The translations under genes were made by a program, and so were the position numbers. The notes beneath the pieces are model-generated. The model did no database searches. It was not told where the DNA came from and saw only the letters and a list, made by a program, of their open reading frames with translations. Positions 17,828-29,012 of a stretch of DNA of 64,000 nt are shown piece by piece. The stretch spans positions 1,619,501 to 1,683,500 of the forward strand of contig BSDZ01000016.1 of the NCBI GenBank assembly GCA_030268105.1, written 5' to 3'. This DNA comes from Volvox africanus (lineage: Eukaryota > Chlorophyta > Chlorophyceae > Chlamydomonadales > Volvocaceae). The first letter of the stretch is position 1. The number at the start of each line of letters is the position of its first letter.

Positions 17828-17839
17828 GTCTCGATACCA
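17828..17839 (-). other. GYP-5 primer binding site
   Basis: Window sequence GTCTCGATACCA, three bases from the LTR end; the minus strand reads TGGTATCGAGAC. Confidence 0.85.
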
Positions 17840-17842
17840 ATT

Positions 17843-19307
17843 TGTTGTACCTCTCCTTCGAGCTTGCTCATAAGTATCTGCGCGTCTGGAGACTTTCGAT
17901 ACCCATGCGCGAGCACTTGCAAGTACAGCAAGGCGATCGAGAGCAAACAAAGACAGTGGAAGACTTCAAGGCAAAGAGAGAGATATAACTTACAATCTTA
18001 CAGACCGAAGTGATGCAATGGACGTGATCGTTGTCAGCGCCGGAAGCAAGCAATCATCACGCGGCGGTGACAAGCAAAGTTCAGGCTTAGCTCAGGCTAA
18101 GTATAAGAGCGATTAGCAATAATAATGTTGAACACACGAGTGTTCTCCGGTATCAAAATGTCTTCTCTTACTTAGCCGTCCTCGCATCTGTTATACTCGC
18201 AGCATGGCAACGCCGTACAACTCACACTAGGAGGCCGATCCTAAGTGTGACAGCCCTACTGCGTATAGGCGATGTTCACGTATAACAACCGATAAGCCTT
18301 TCCGGCATTCGCATGATGCAAGGGTCGAAATAACGATATTCGGTTGCAAGGCATGTATCGCGACGAGTGCGGCATTCTCAACGTGTGCTGTAATGAAGTA
18401 ATATTATATCAAATAATATTACTTATCGTTCCGTAGCACGAGCATAATGCACGCCTCAATTATTTGGGAATTCATGCATGTTAGGCGGATCAGTCATGAT
18501 GTGAAGATATGTCGCGATGCATAATGGTAACATGCCAAAGGAGATATAAATGTATGCAAATACATTTATATTCATGCGAGTTCATTCATATGCGTCATGC
18601 ATTCATGACTTGAGAAAGAGGAAAGATATAACTTACAATGATGAAAGGATGCGATGGTATGATCGGCCGTCAGACCCAGCGGGCGGCGATCATCATACGG
18701 CGATTGGCGAATAGCAAATGGCGAAGCTCGGGCTTAGCTTGGGCCGAAATAGTAGAGCAAATAGCAATCGTCCAGATGAACACAGGCGTGTTCTAATAGT
18801 ATACGAAAATGTTCTGCTCTACATGGCCGTCCTCGCACCTATTATACGCGCGATATCAATATGCAGTACAACTCACACTAGGAGGTCAATCCTAAGTGTG
18901 ATACACCCTAACACAGGGCTTCGATATCTGCGTATTCTGACAATTAAGCCTTCATGGCGTCCACAAAATGCAAGAGTCTGAATAGCAATATTCCGATGCC
19001 GATCGACCACTGCGACTTAGATGCTCGTCACACTCACACATTACACATGCCAGCAACGGAGTAATAATATAGCAAATATTATTACTTAATAGCTCATGTC
19101 ATAATTATGCAACGCACCTATGTTTCTCAGAGCATTCTTATCTTAGGCGTACCAGTGATGCGATGTGGCAAGTCGCAATGCATAGCATCAAACTAGCTAA
19201 ATATATGCAAATATATTCATAACTAGTATGCATTTATTATGTTCGCTTATCACCTTGTAGAGTCGCATTGACCTACGTATAGGCGATAATTGAACCCTAA
19301 TACAACA
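17843..19307 (-). repeat. Fused LTR: GYP-4-type piece plus GYP-1-type piece
   Basis: 17843-18605 is a GYP-4-type LTR (TGTTGTACCTCTCC...) that breaks after ATGCGTCATGCATTCAT. 18606-19307 is a GYP-1-type LTR that starts at GACTTGAGAAAGAGG, lacking its outer 100 bases, and ends ATACAACA. The two LTR types are related but clearly different, so the joint at 18605/18606 is a recombination or deletion point between two elements. The right piece borders the chromodomain of the next unit. The hairpins of both LTRs are present. Confidence 0.85.
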
Positions 19308-19366
19308 ACTATACCCCTTCCCGTATGCAGCGTCCTCGCTGCATCGCACAGCATCGACTGCAGGGA

Positions 19367-20757
19367 TTACAGGGTCTGTGTGGCACGAATGCGGGCTTCT
19401 TCCAATAAGGGCTTCATATCTGGCGAAACGTTGCGTGCCGGCTCCCACGAATTATGCTTGCTTGAATACCTGGTCCACTTGACTAAGTACTCGTGTACTA
19501 TCCGCTTACACCGGTGTCGGCCCACACGACGCGCGCAATAATCTAACACCCGCTCCACATCGTAAAACTTCTGTTTACCAGCGATCCAGGTCTCGGGAAC
19601 TGGTTCGATCGCTGCGGGGGCGTTAGCAGGCTCAGGGACGGGTTCCATACTATGATAAGGATGGACAAGCGATACGTGAAACGTGGGGTGAATGGTCATA
19701 TCAGCGGGCAATGCGAGTTCAACAGCCACATTCCCGACCATGTGCACGACAGGATACGGACCAATCCAGCGGGGTAAACGTTTTCGGGATCCATCGGCCA
19801 AGGTGCGCAAATTCTTGGTGCTCAGCAACACAAGTTGCCCTTCCGAAAACGTCACATCCTGCTTGGATTTGTTGTAGTACTCCGTCGTTCGTTGCTGCGC
19901 CGCGTCCAAACACGCCTTCGCGTCTGTGATACGGGACATAAAAGACTTGGCAAAGATCTTAGCAGCAGGCACGTTCACTTCCAACTCATGCCACACAGGT
20001 AGCGCGGGATGAAACCCATAGTTGAGGAAGAACGGACTTTTGCCTGTAGAGCGGTTAACAGCATTGTTAAGCGCGAATTCTGCCGCAGTCAAAAACGTAT
20101 CCCAAACGAGTGGTGTGCGACCAGCATAATTGCACAACATATCACCCAACGTGCGGTTTGTGCGTTCGGTTTGCCCATCAGTTTGCGGGTGGTATGCTGT
20201 GCTCAGGTTGACTCGCATGCCAACTAGCTTGCAGTGTAACTGAACCACATTGTTGAAAAACAAGCGTGCGGTTTGTTCAGCCGTGCAGGACAATATACAT
20301 GGTGCTAGGTGGACCATCTTAGTCAGACGATCGACCATCACAAACACCACATCATATCCCCCCTCAGTTTTGGGCAGTGCGACTACAAAGTCCATGGAAA
20401 CACTTTCCCAAGGCATATCCAGGACAGGTAACGGTTGCAACAACCCATGACCCTTACCGGACAAAGCCTTATTGCGCTGGCACAGACTGCATGTCTGTAC
20501 GAAGTTCGCCGCATCTTTAGTCAAACGAGGCCACCAGAAGGAATATTGCACCAATTCGACCAACCGCTTCCTACCAGGGTGTCCTGCGAACGGGTCCTCG
20601 TGGAACTGTGCAAGGATATCCTAGCGTAGCGCGTCATCGTTCGGAACGACGATTTGCGCAACTGCACCCTCCGTCCGTAGCCAAAGGCCATTCTGCTTGC
20701 GAAGATTTTCTACATTAGCTGGCTCCGAGAACCAGGCATCTGCGTTGTAGGCAGCCT
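19367..20757 (-). pseudogene. GYP-6 integrase with chimeric chromodomain, defective
   Basis: Frame 20563-19367 (398 aa) equals the GYP-5 integrase, including the same 22-residue loss of the second catalytic Asp. The last about 38 residues are of GYP-7 type: VKWTRYSSKHNSWEPARNVSP and EEARIRATQTL in place of VKWTGYTSEHNPWEPARNFSQ and EEACKRATQTQ. The reading frame stays open across the joint. The upstream TAG and the broken RNase H link are shared with GYP-5. Confidence 0.92.
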
Positions 20758-22275
20758 TCAACCACTCCGCGAGGTCCGTCGCGATCGGCACCTCCGCACG
20801 ACGGGCGCTGCTAAAATTGCAGCGTGTAGCGATGGATGTCGACTGAGAGCATCGGCAATATTCAGTTTACCAGAAATGTACTCCCAGGTGCAGTCGAACC
20901 TAGCTAGGTATTCCATCCACCTAGCCTGCCTGCGGTTCAACATCGGAATGCTTTGCAAAACCGTTAGGGGCTTATGGTCAGTCTTTAAAGTAAATGGGCG
21001 TCCCTCGAGGTAACAGCGCCATTCCTTTAAAGCATGCAGCACTGCCAGAAGCTCCTGTTCCCCGGTGGTGTAGCGAATCTCCGCACCAGAGAACGTCTTA
21101 CTCGTGAAGGCAATCGGTCGACCTTCCTGTAACAATACAGTGCCGCTTCCATACACTGAGGCATCAGAAACAGCCTCCACACGAAACGGCAACGAGTAGT
21201 CAGGGAACGCGAGGGTGACATCCTCCGCAATGGTTCGCTTGAGCTCTTCGAATGCCCGCTGGTATTGCGACGTCCACGACTCGAGCGAAACGAAAACGCC
21301 TTTGTGAGTTAAGTTAGTAAGCGGGGCCGCAATGATGGAGTAGTTTTCAATGAACTTATGGAAATAATTGGTCAAGCCAAGGAACTTACGCAGCTCCGTG
21401 AGGTTCTGAGGTGCAGGCCAATCACGAACCACGGCGACCTTCCGCGGGTCCATCTTCACACCGGTGGCCGACACAATGTGGCCCAAATATTCCACCTGAG
21501 GCTGCGCCCAAAAGCATTTAGCGCGTTTAGCAAACAATTGCTCCCGCCTCATCACATCGAGCACAAGCTGAAGATGCTCCAAGTGCTCCTCGTGCGTCTT
21601 AGAATACACCAAGATGTCATCCAGGTAGCAAACAACAAACCTGTCGATAAACGGCCTAAACATGCGGTCCATAACCGCCTGAAACGTCGCAGGGGCATTG
21701 GTCAACCCAAACGATAGGACCGTATACTCGAAGTGACCGAATGGCGTCTGAAAAGTGGTTTTCGGAATATCAGAGGCAGCGATGTGGATCTGATTATAAC
21801 CCTGTTGCAAGTCAATCGAGGAAAAATAAGCCGAGCCCTTCAGCTTATCCAACAGGTCGTCAACGCGTGGCAAAGGGTAGTGATTCTTCACCGTGCTTGC
21901 ATTCAACCCCCGATAATCGATGCACATGCGCAAGGTCCCATCCTTCTTACCGACAAACAAAATCGGCGCAGAATACGGGGATGTGCTGGGGCGTATCATA
22001 CCCTTTGCAAGCAAATCCGTCACCTGGCGCTTCACCTCATCCAGCTCCAATGGACTCAACCTGTACATTGGCCGGGCCACAGGCTGCGCTCCAGGCATGA
22101 GAGGGATTGTGTGATCAACAGGACGCATTGGTGGTAGGCCAGGGATATCTTTAAAGACGTCCTCATACTGCGACAGTAGGGCCTCAACCTCAGGATCCAC
22201 AGAAGTCTGCGCGGTGGTGGCACTGCAGCCCACCCGTGGCCTCAAAAGCAGTCCATGGGCACCCGTCCGTAACAA
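20758..22275 (-). CDS. pol: GYP-6 reverse transcriptase-RNase H (505-aa open frame)
   Basis: Protein identical to 13539-15056: RT Asp155, YLDD 217-220, RNase H D371, E408, D433 and D475. Bounded by the same TGA upstream and the same frame break downstream. Confidence 0.93.
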   Translation of the reverse strand: MLRTGAHGLLLRPRVGCSATTAQTSVDPEVEALLSQYEDVFKDIPGLPPMRPVDHTIPLMPGAQPVARPMYRLSPLELDEVKRQVTDLLAKGMIRPSTSPYSAPILFVGKKDGTLRMCIDYRGLNASTVKNHYPLPRVDDLLDKLKGSAYFSSIDLQQGYNQIHIAASDIPKTTFQTPFGHFEYTVLSFGLTNAPATFQAVMDRMFRPFIDRFVVCYLDDILVYSKTHEEHLEHLQLVLDVMRREQLFAKRAKCFWAQPQVEYLGHIVSATGVKMDPRKVAVVRDWPAPQNLTELRKFLGLTNYFHKFIENYSIIAAPLTNLTHKGVFVSLESWTSQYQRAFEELKRTIAEDVTLAFPDYSLPFRVEAVSDASVYGSGTVLLQEGRPIAFTSKTFSGAEIRYTTGEQELLAVLHALKEWRCYLEGRPFTLKTDHKPLTVLQSIPMLNRRQARWMEYLARFDCTWEYISGKLNIADALSRHPSLHAAILAAPVVRRCRSRRTSRSG

Positions 22276-22314
22276 ATGGACAGCTTCCTTACGCCTGACT
22301 AGCTCCGGTTCTGC

Positions 22315-23349
22315 TCACGCTGCCATTGCGGTCACGGCGAAATTAACCATAGGCACCGCCTCAGCTTTGCCCCCCTCTGGTGTGACATTTTCAGACGACA
22401 GGAAAGGTACCTTAATCGACAGAGTACCCTTGCACAGATGCAGGGTTGCGGCCTCCATGTCGATGAGCGCGCTGTACTGTCGTAATGTCGCAGACATCAT
22501 TATGTACGGTGGAGTCTCTGCCAAGCCCTGCAGCACGTACGGCCGGGTCACAACACCCAAAGGGCCTAACGATAGGCTAAGGGTGATCCTGCCCACGATG
22601 GGATGCTTACCCCCGTCAGCAAGGGTAACCTGTGGACAATCAGACGACTCTGGGGTCAACCCCAGCGCACTCACCTCTGCGGCAGAGATGAAGTCGTCGC
22701 TGGCACCGGTGTCAACGAGTGCCTTCAGAGTACGGCCAGTTAGACCGATCTGAGTCACCGGGACACGGTTATCTACGAGCGACTGCCCAGCAGATAACGT
22801 CAGTGCACTTAGGGCGGGTTCGGAACTTACAGAACCCTCATCAGGAGCTTCATACCAAACGTCAACCGAGTAGGATGTCCCTGGCCACGGAGCCAGCATA
22901 CCCTCCCGATCTACACTGTTAAACAAAACGGTGCCCGGCTTGAACCGGTGGACACACCGCATACCCCTTAACGATGCCTCTGCCTTGCGCCGACAGAAAG
23001 CAGGGAGTAATACACATGCGGCGGTGCCAGGATATTGACGCCTACATCTCCTGTACACGGTCAACTGTTCCGACATCTCACGCAGAGACGAGGGGATGAA
23101 CAAAACCACGTGGTTTGACAGATCAATAGACGACAGGGGATGGCGTGGTGTAAACAGATTACACAGCGGATCGAAGCAGAGAAGTCCCGTGCGTCCGTCA
23201 AGTGTGATGCGTCGCACAATGACTCGCTCAATGTGTCCAAGTACGCAAGGCAACAATGCCTTCATGGCTGGCCGTAAGGATGACCACCGACCACGTGTTA
23301 GTTCAGCAATCCCGGGTGGTGCCCCCTCCGCAGGAACCCGGGCAAACCC
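22315..23349 (-). pseudogene. GYP-6 protease region (pro)
   Basis: Duplicate of 15096-16130, with active site VDTGASDDFISAAEV, in phase with gag behind its TAG and cut from RT by the same TGA. Confidence 0.88.
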
Positions 23350-24591
23350 CTATTTTGGCTTAGGGACCAACGGCGGCAGCAACGGGCAATCCTTGGTAGG
23401 ATGGCTCTCCGCGCACCATAGGCAAACATTGGCCGCTTTCTGACGTTCGAACTCGGATCGATTGCAATTCCATTTTGGCATCAATGGGTCATCTGTGCGA
23501 GTCCGCTTTGCATCGGGGTCAGAGTGCTGCACGGCTGCCGACGACGGCGCGCCCCCACACTTCCTGCTCTTAGCTGGGTCCGAGCTCGGACCTGCTCTTT
23601 CTGACCTGTGGACACCTGAGCTAGCACCCCCGTGCGCCTTGCGCTGTCTGTTGCTGCGTCGTGCCTTGACAACAGATGCGGGGCGAGTAGCTCCAAGTTC
23701 CTGGTCCAGAGCCACAGCTTCCCCAAGCGGATCCTGCGCTTGCACAGCATTTGCACGAGGGGTAGACTTGACTTCTTCCTCACCGGCAAGGAGTCGTACC
23801 TCTGTACCCCTAGCAAATGTTACCAAGGCATCATACGACTTGAACGGCACCCCAGACAAGTCCGTAGCGCACCATTTAGCCAAAAGTTTCGTTAGGCCTT
23901 GCTGAAACCAAAAGACACGCTCACTCTCGGTGAGGTCAGCAATAGGGGTCACTAGAGCTTCGAAGCGTGACTGGTACGCAGGTACATTTTCGCCCCGACG
24001 CATGTGATATGTACCGGCCGCCAAAACCTTGTGAGCCTCAACATCACGTGCGTGCACCTCAGTAGCAAACCGTGCGAGCAGAGTGGAAATCAACTCGTCA
24101 AACGTGTAGTCAATCCGGGCGTTGGTCCATTCGTCGTACCAGTCCTTCACCACACCCTCGAGGGTGTTGCCAACGAAGAGACACCTGATACCATCATTAT
24201 CACCACCATGCACAGCCTGGAGATATCTCTTAGCATCGCGCACGTACGTACGAGTTGAATCGGCTATGGTCGGGCCTGGTGTCTTAGGGTTTTCATTCAG
24301 CGAGATTTTGAGCCTAGGTACAGGAAACCTCAGTCTCATCACCTCAGGAATGGCAGCATGCCCTTGCGTCTGAGGTAGAGGAAGACCCCGTGGATCAGCA
24401 ACGTTGTCCATATTCGTATTGACTGCTGAACGCGGCACAATTAAGTGGGCAGGGGTCTGAAGGACAAGAGGTTCTAGAGCAGCTTGCGTGCCAGCAGTCT
24501 CAAGACCTCTATCCGTAGCTCTAGCAGCCACAATAAAATCGGGTTGGCTTGCTAAGCTAGTCAGCGGTGTATCGTCGTGTCCCGCAGACAT
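23350..24591 (-). CDS. gag: GYP-6 Gag (413 aa)
   Basis: Protein identical to the GYP-5 Gag, with the same zinc knuckle and terminal TAG. Confidence 0.93.
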   Translation of the reverse strand: MSAGHDDTPLTSLASQPDFIVAARATDRGLETAGTQAALEPLVLQTPAHLIVPRSAVNTNMDNVADPRGLPLPQTQGHAAIPEVMRLRFPVPRLKISLNENPKTPGPTIADSTRTYVRDAKRYLQAVHGGDNDGIRCLFVGNTLEGVVKDWYDEWTNARIDYTFDELISTLLARFATEVHARDVEAHKVLAAGTYHMRRGENVPAYQSRFEALVTPIADLTESERVFWFQQGLTKLLAKWCATDLSGVPFKSYDALVTFARGTEVRLLAGEEEVKSTPRANAVQAQDPLGEAVALDQELGATRPASVVKARRSNRQRKAHGGASSGVHRSERAGPSSDPAKSRKCGGAPSSAAVQHSDPDAKRTRTDDPLMPKWNCNRSEFERQKAANVCLWCAESHPTKDCPLLPPLVPKPK

Positions 24592-24815
24592 GAGACACGA
24601 AGCAATACCCTAAGCTTGCGTAATAGAAGACGACTTCTACCGCAAGGACAATGCAAGAGTACAAACGATTCGGTGAGCCTACCGACAGTACTCTTGAGAA
24701 GATTAAGTAGATTCAGCAAGTACTTGCCCAGCTGAGTCCTAATCTCCGTAGTTTGTGCGATAAGAATCGCCAACTGGTCCGGGCGCAAGCTGGTCTCAGT
24801 CGTTGCGGCAAGCAA
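24561..24815 (-). CDS. Small leucine-rich ORF ahead of gag (GYP-6)
   Basis: Duplicate of the 17342-17596 ORF. Confidence 0.45.
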   Translation of the reverse strand: MLAATTETSLRPDQLAILIAQTTEIRTQLGKYLLNLLNLLKSTVGRLTESFVLLHCPCGRSRLLLRKLRVLLRVSCLRDTTIHR

Positions 24816-25046
24816 TGCCAGAGCACTGAGATTACCTGCGACTCAGAGCGTACACTTACACAACAGGTGCAGCAATTTAGATAAGAGTAATCAAACGATT
24901 ACAAATCGGATGCGGCGGCGTCCAACACGGAGCGGCCCAGGTCTTCGGCAAAAGTATCTAGCGGTCCACGTCGTTCATTGCTGGTACTCGCGATGTAAAG
25001 AACCTACTTCCGATTTGACACAAAGAGACAGTTAGGCAACGAACCT

Positions 25047-25058
25047 GTCTCGATACCA
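25047..25058 (-). other. GYP-6 primer binding site
   Basis: Duplicate of 17828-17839 (GTCTCGATACCA in window orientation). Confidence 0.85.
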
Positions 25059-25061
25059 ATT

Positions 25062-26526
25062 TGTTGTACCTCTCCTTCGAGCTTGCTCATAAGTATCTGC
25101 GCGTCTGGAGACTTTCGATACCCATGCGCGAGCACTTGCAAGTACAGCAAGGCGATCGAGAGCAAACAAAGACAGTGGAAGACTTCAAGGCAAAGAGAGA
25201 GATATAACTTACAATCTTACAGACCGAAGTGATGCAATGGACGTGATCGTTGTCAGCGCCGGAAGCAAGCAATCATCACGCGGCGGTGACAAGCAAAGTT
25301 CAGGCTTAGCTCAGGCTAAGTATAAGAGCGATTAGCAATAATAATGTTGAACACACGAGTGTTCTCCGGTATCAAAATGTCTTCTCTTACTTAGCCGTCC
25401 TCGCATCTGTTATACTCGCAGCATGGCAACGCCGTACAACTCACACTAGGAGGCCGATCCTAAGTGTGACAGCCCTACTGCGTATAGGCGATGTTCACGT
25501 ATAACAACCGATAAGCCTTTCCGGCATTCGCATGATGCAAGGGTCGAAATAACGATATTCGGTTGCAAGGCATGTATCGCGACGAGTGCGGCATTCTCAA
25601 CGTGTGCTGTAATGAAGTAATATTATATCAAATAATATTACTTATCGTTCCGTAGCACGAGCATAATGCACGCCTCAATTATTTGGGAATTCATGCATGT
25701 TAGGCGGATCAGTCATGATGTGAAGATATGTCGCGATGCATAATGGTAACATGCCAAAGGAGATATAAATGTATGCAAATACATTTATATTCATGCGAGT
25801 TCATTCATATGCGTCATGCATTCATGACTTGAGAAAGAGGAAAGATATAACTTACAATGATGAAAGGATGCGATGGTATGATCGGCCGTCAGACCCAGCG
25901 GGCGGCGATCATCATACGGCGATTGGCGAATAGCAAATGGCGAAGCTCGGGCTTAGCTTGGGCCGAAATAGTAGAGCAAATAGCAATCGTCCAGATGAAC
26001 ACAGGCGTGTTCTAATAGTATACGAAAATGTTCTGCTCTACATGGCCGTCCTCGCACCTATTATACGCGCGATATCAATATGCAGTACAACTCACACTAG
26101 GAGGTCAATCCTAAGTGTGATACACCCTAACACAGGGCTTCGATATCTGCGTATTCTGACAATTAAGCCTTCATGGCGTCCACAAAATGCAAGAGTCTGA
26201 ATAGCAATATTCCGATGCCGATCGACCACTGCGACTTAGATGCTCGTCACACTCACACATTACACATGCCAGCAACGGAGTAATAATATAGCAAATATTA
26301 TTACTTAATAGCTCATGTCATAATTATGCAACGCACCTATGTTTCTCAGAGCATTCTTATCTTAGGCGTACCAGTGATGCGATGTGGCAAGTCGCAATGC
26401 ATAGCATCAAACTAGCTAAATATATGCAAATATATTCATAACTAGTATGCATTTATTATGTTCGCTTATCACCTTGTAGAGTCGCATTGACCTACGTATA
26501 GGCGATAATTGAACCCTAATACAACA
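25062..26526 (-). repeat. Fused LTR, second copy
   Basis: Duplicate of 17843-19307, with the joint at 25824/25825. The right part, 25825-26526, also serves as the truncated 3' LTR of GYP-7, whose chromodomain begins just to its right. Confidence 0.85.
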
Positions 26527-26585
26527 ACTATACCCCTTCCCGTATGCAGCGTCCTCGCTGCATCGCACAGCATCGACTGCAGGGA

Positions 26586-28211
26586 TTACAGGGTCTGTGT
26601 GGCACGAATGCGGGCTTCTTCCAATAAGGGCTTCATATCTGGCGAAACGTTGCGTGCCGGCTCCCACGAATTATGCTTGCTTGAATACCTGGTCCACTTG
26701 ACCAGATACTTGTGCACTGTCCGCTTTTGTTGGTGTCGGCCCACACGATGAGTACGATAATCTAACACCCGTTCCACATCATAAACCTTCTGTTTACCAG
26801 CGATCCAGGTCTCCGGGACTGGTTCAACCGCTGCAGGGGCGTTAGCAAGCTCAGGGACAGATTCCGTACCACGATAAGGGCGTACAAGGGAAACATGAAA
26901 CGTGGGGTGAATGGCCATATCAACGGGCAAGGCAAGTTCTACTGCCACATTCCCGATGCACACGACAGGATAAGGACCAATCCAACGGGGCAGCAGTTTC
27001 CGGGAGCCCTCAGCAAAAGAGCGTAGATTCTTAGTGCTCAGCAACACTAATTGCCCTTTCAAACAGATCACATCCCGCTTGGATTTGTTATAGTAGTCCG
27101 TCGTCCTTTGCTGCGCCGCATCCAAACACGCCTTTGTGACTGCCATACGGGATAGGAAAGACTTGGCAAACGTTTTAGCAGCAGGCATGTTCACTTCCAA
27201 CTCACGCCACACAGGTAGCGTGGGATGAAACCCGTAGTTAAGGAAGAACGGACTTTTTCCTGTGGAGTGGTTAACAGCATTGTTAAGCGCGAATTCTGCC
27301 GCAGTCAAATACGTATCCCAGACGAGGGGTGTGCGACCAGCATAATTGCGCAACATATCACCCAGCGTGCGGTTTGTGCGTTCGGTTTGACCATCAGTCT
27401 GCGGGTGGTATGCTGTGCTCAGGTTGACTCGCATGCCAACTAGCTTGCAGAGCACTTCCCAAAACTTAGACGTGAATTGACTGCCGCGGTCTGATATCAC
27501 GTTTTTAGGAACGCCGTGCAACCGAACCACATTGTCAAAGAACAATCGTGCTGTTTGATCCACGGTGCAGGATGACGTACATGGTGCTAGGTGAACCATC
27601 TTAGTTAGGCGGTCAACCATAACGAACACCGCATCGTATCCCCCCTCAGTTTTGGGCAGCGTGACTACAAAGTCCATGGAAACACTTTCCCAAGGCGCAT
27701 TCGGAACAGGCAAAGGTTGTAACAACCCGTGGCCCTTACCCGACAAAGCCTTGTTGCGCTGGCACAGACTGCAAGTCTGCACGAAGTTCTCCGCATCCTT
27801 GGCCAGGCGAGGCCACCAAAACGAGCGCCGCACCAACTCAACCAACCGCGTGCTACCAGGGTGTCCCGCCAACGGATCTTCGTGGAACTGTGCAAGGATG
27901 TCGTGGTGTAGCGCATCGTCATTCGGAATGACGATTTGCGTAGCTGTACCCTCCGTCCGTAACCAAAGACCATTCTGTCTGCAAAGATGCTCTACGTTGC
28001 CTGGTGTAGTGAACCAGGAATCTGCAGTGTAGGCAGCTTTCAACCGTTCTGTGAGGTCCGAAGCAACCGACACTTCCTCTTTCCGTGGTCGTACGACGGG
28101 TGCTGCCAAAATTGCAGCGTGTAGCGACGGGTGGCGACTGAGAGCATCGGCGATATTAATCCGTCCAGCAATGTACTCCCAAGTGCAATCGAACCGAGCT
28201 AGATACTCCAT
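26586..28211 (-). pseudogene. GYP-7 integrase-chromodomain (541-aa open frame)
   Basis: Begins in late RNase H (MEYLARFDCTWEYI, NIADALSRHP). Integrase: zinc-binding region ending CSLCQRNKAL, core with Asp in MDFVVTLPKTEGGYD, Asp in NVISDRGSQF and Glu in TDGQTERTNRTLGDML, so the DD-E triad is complete. Then the HPTFHVSLVRPYRG block and a chromodomain (YDVERVLDYRTHRVG...KYLVKWTRYSSKHNSWEPARNV). Upstream, TGG has become TGA at the end of the previous frame (QRQAR-stop-MEYL), so the full pol is interrupted. This is the 3' part of the old host element that carries the nest to the right. Confidence 0.93.
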
Positions 28212-29012
28212 TCACCTAGCCTGCCGCTGGTTCAATGTTGGGACGCTTTGCAAAAACGTCAAGGGCTTGTGATCAGTTTTCAAAATAAATGGGCGACCTT
28301 CGAGGTAACAGCGCCATTCCTTCAAAGCATGCAGAGCTGCCAACAGCTCCTGCTCCCCGGTGGTATAACGGGTCTCCGCAACCGAAAACTTCTTACCCGT
28401 GAAGGCAATCGGTCGCCCTTCCTGCAGCAATACAGCACCACTTCCATGCACTGAAGCGTCAGACACGACCTCCACACGGAATGGTAACGAGTAATCGGGG
28501 AACACAAGGGTAACATCGTCAGCGATGATCCGTTTGAGCTCTTTGAATACCCGCTGGCATTCGGATGTCCACGATTCAAGTGACAAAAAAGCTCCCTTGC
28601 GTGTCAAATCAGTAAGCGGGGCCGCAAGGATGGAGTAGTTTTCAATGAACTTACGGAAATAATTGGTCAAGCCAAGGAACTTACGTAGCTCCGTGAGGTT
28701 CTGAGGCGCGGGCAAATCACAAACCACGGCGACCTTCCGCAGGTCCATCTTAACACCAGTGGCCAACACAATGTGGCCCAAATACTCCACCTGAGGCTGC
28801 GCCCAAAAGCATTTGGCGCGTTTAGCAAACAATTGCTCCTACTTCATCACATCGAGCACGAGCCGCAGATGCTCCAAGTGCTCCTCTCACGTTTTGGAAT
28901 ACACCAAGATGTCATCCAAATAACATACAATGAACCTGTCAATAAACGGCCTGAACATGCGGTCCATCACCGCCTGGAACGTCGCGGGCGCATTAGTAAG
29001 CCCAAATGATAA
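28212..29012 (-). pseudogene. GYP-7 RT (C-terminal half) and RNase H
   Basis: Open frame 28832-28212 reads the RT thumb ([21 protein letters not shown]) and RNase H (SDASVHGSG, GEQELLAALHALKEW, KTDHKPLTF). A TAG at 28841-28839 replaces an Arg codon before EQLFAK. Upstream lies [12 protein letters not shown]...[15 protein letters not shown]. The fragment ends at 29012 exactly where GYP-8 was inserted, with GATAA (29008-29012) as TSD. The RT continues beyond GYP-8 at 36394. Confidence 0.9.

Larger units (their letters stand above)
12262..19480. repeat. 7219-bp tandem duplication, unit 1
   Basis: Everything here recurs 7219 bases further on (19481-26699). The protein frames for RT-RNase H, protease and gag are identical between the units, and integrase differs by one residue outside the joint (LQTD against PQTD). 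Base differences seen include 12969 against 20188 and 13326 against 20545. The borders lie in the 11-base match GTCCACTTGAC inside chromodomain sequence (12254, 19473 and 26692). Confidence 0.92.
19481..26699. repeat. 7219-bp tandem duplication, unit 2
   Basis: Second copy; left of it (19367-19480) the chromodomain end is the GYP-7 type rather than the GYP-5 type. That is what an unequal crossover between the GYP-5 and GYP-7 chromodomains would leave. An assembly artefact would have to explain this chimeric joint and the few base differences. Confidence 0.9.

Noticed and set aside
12148..26699. The tandem pair as a pure assembly artefact
   Set aside because: The units differ at a few bases and the joint is a chimera with the GYP-7-type sequence, as expected from real recombination; not excluded without long reads.
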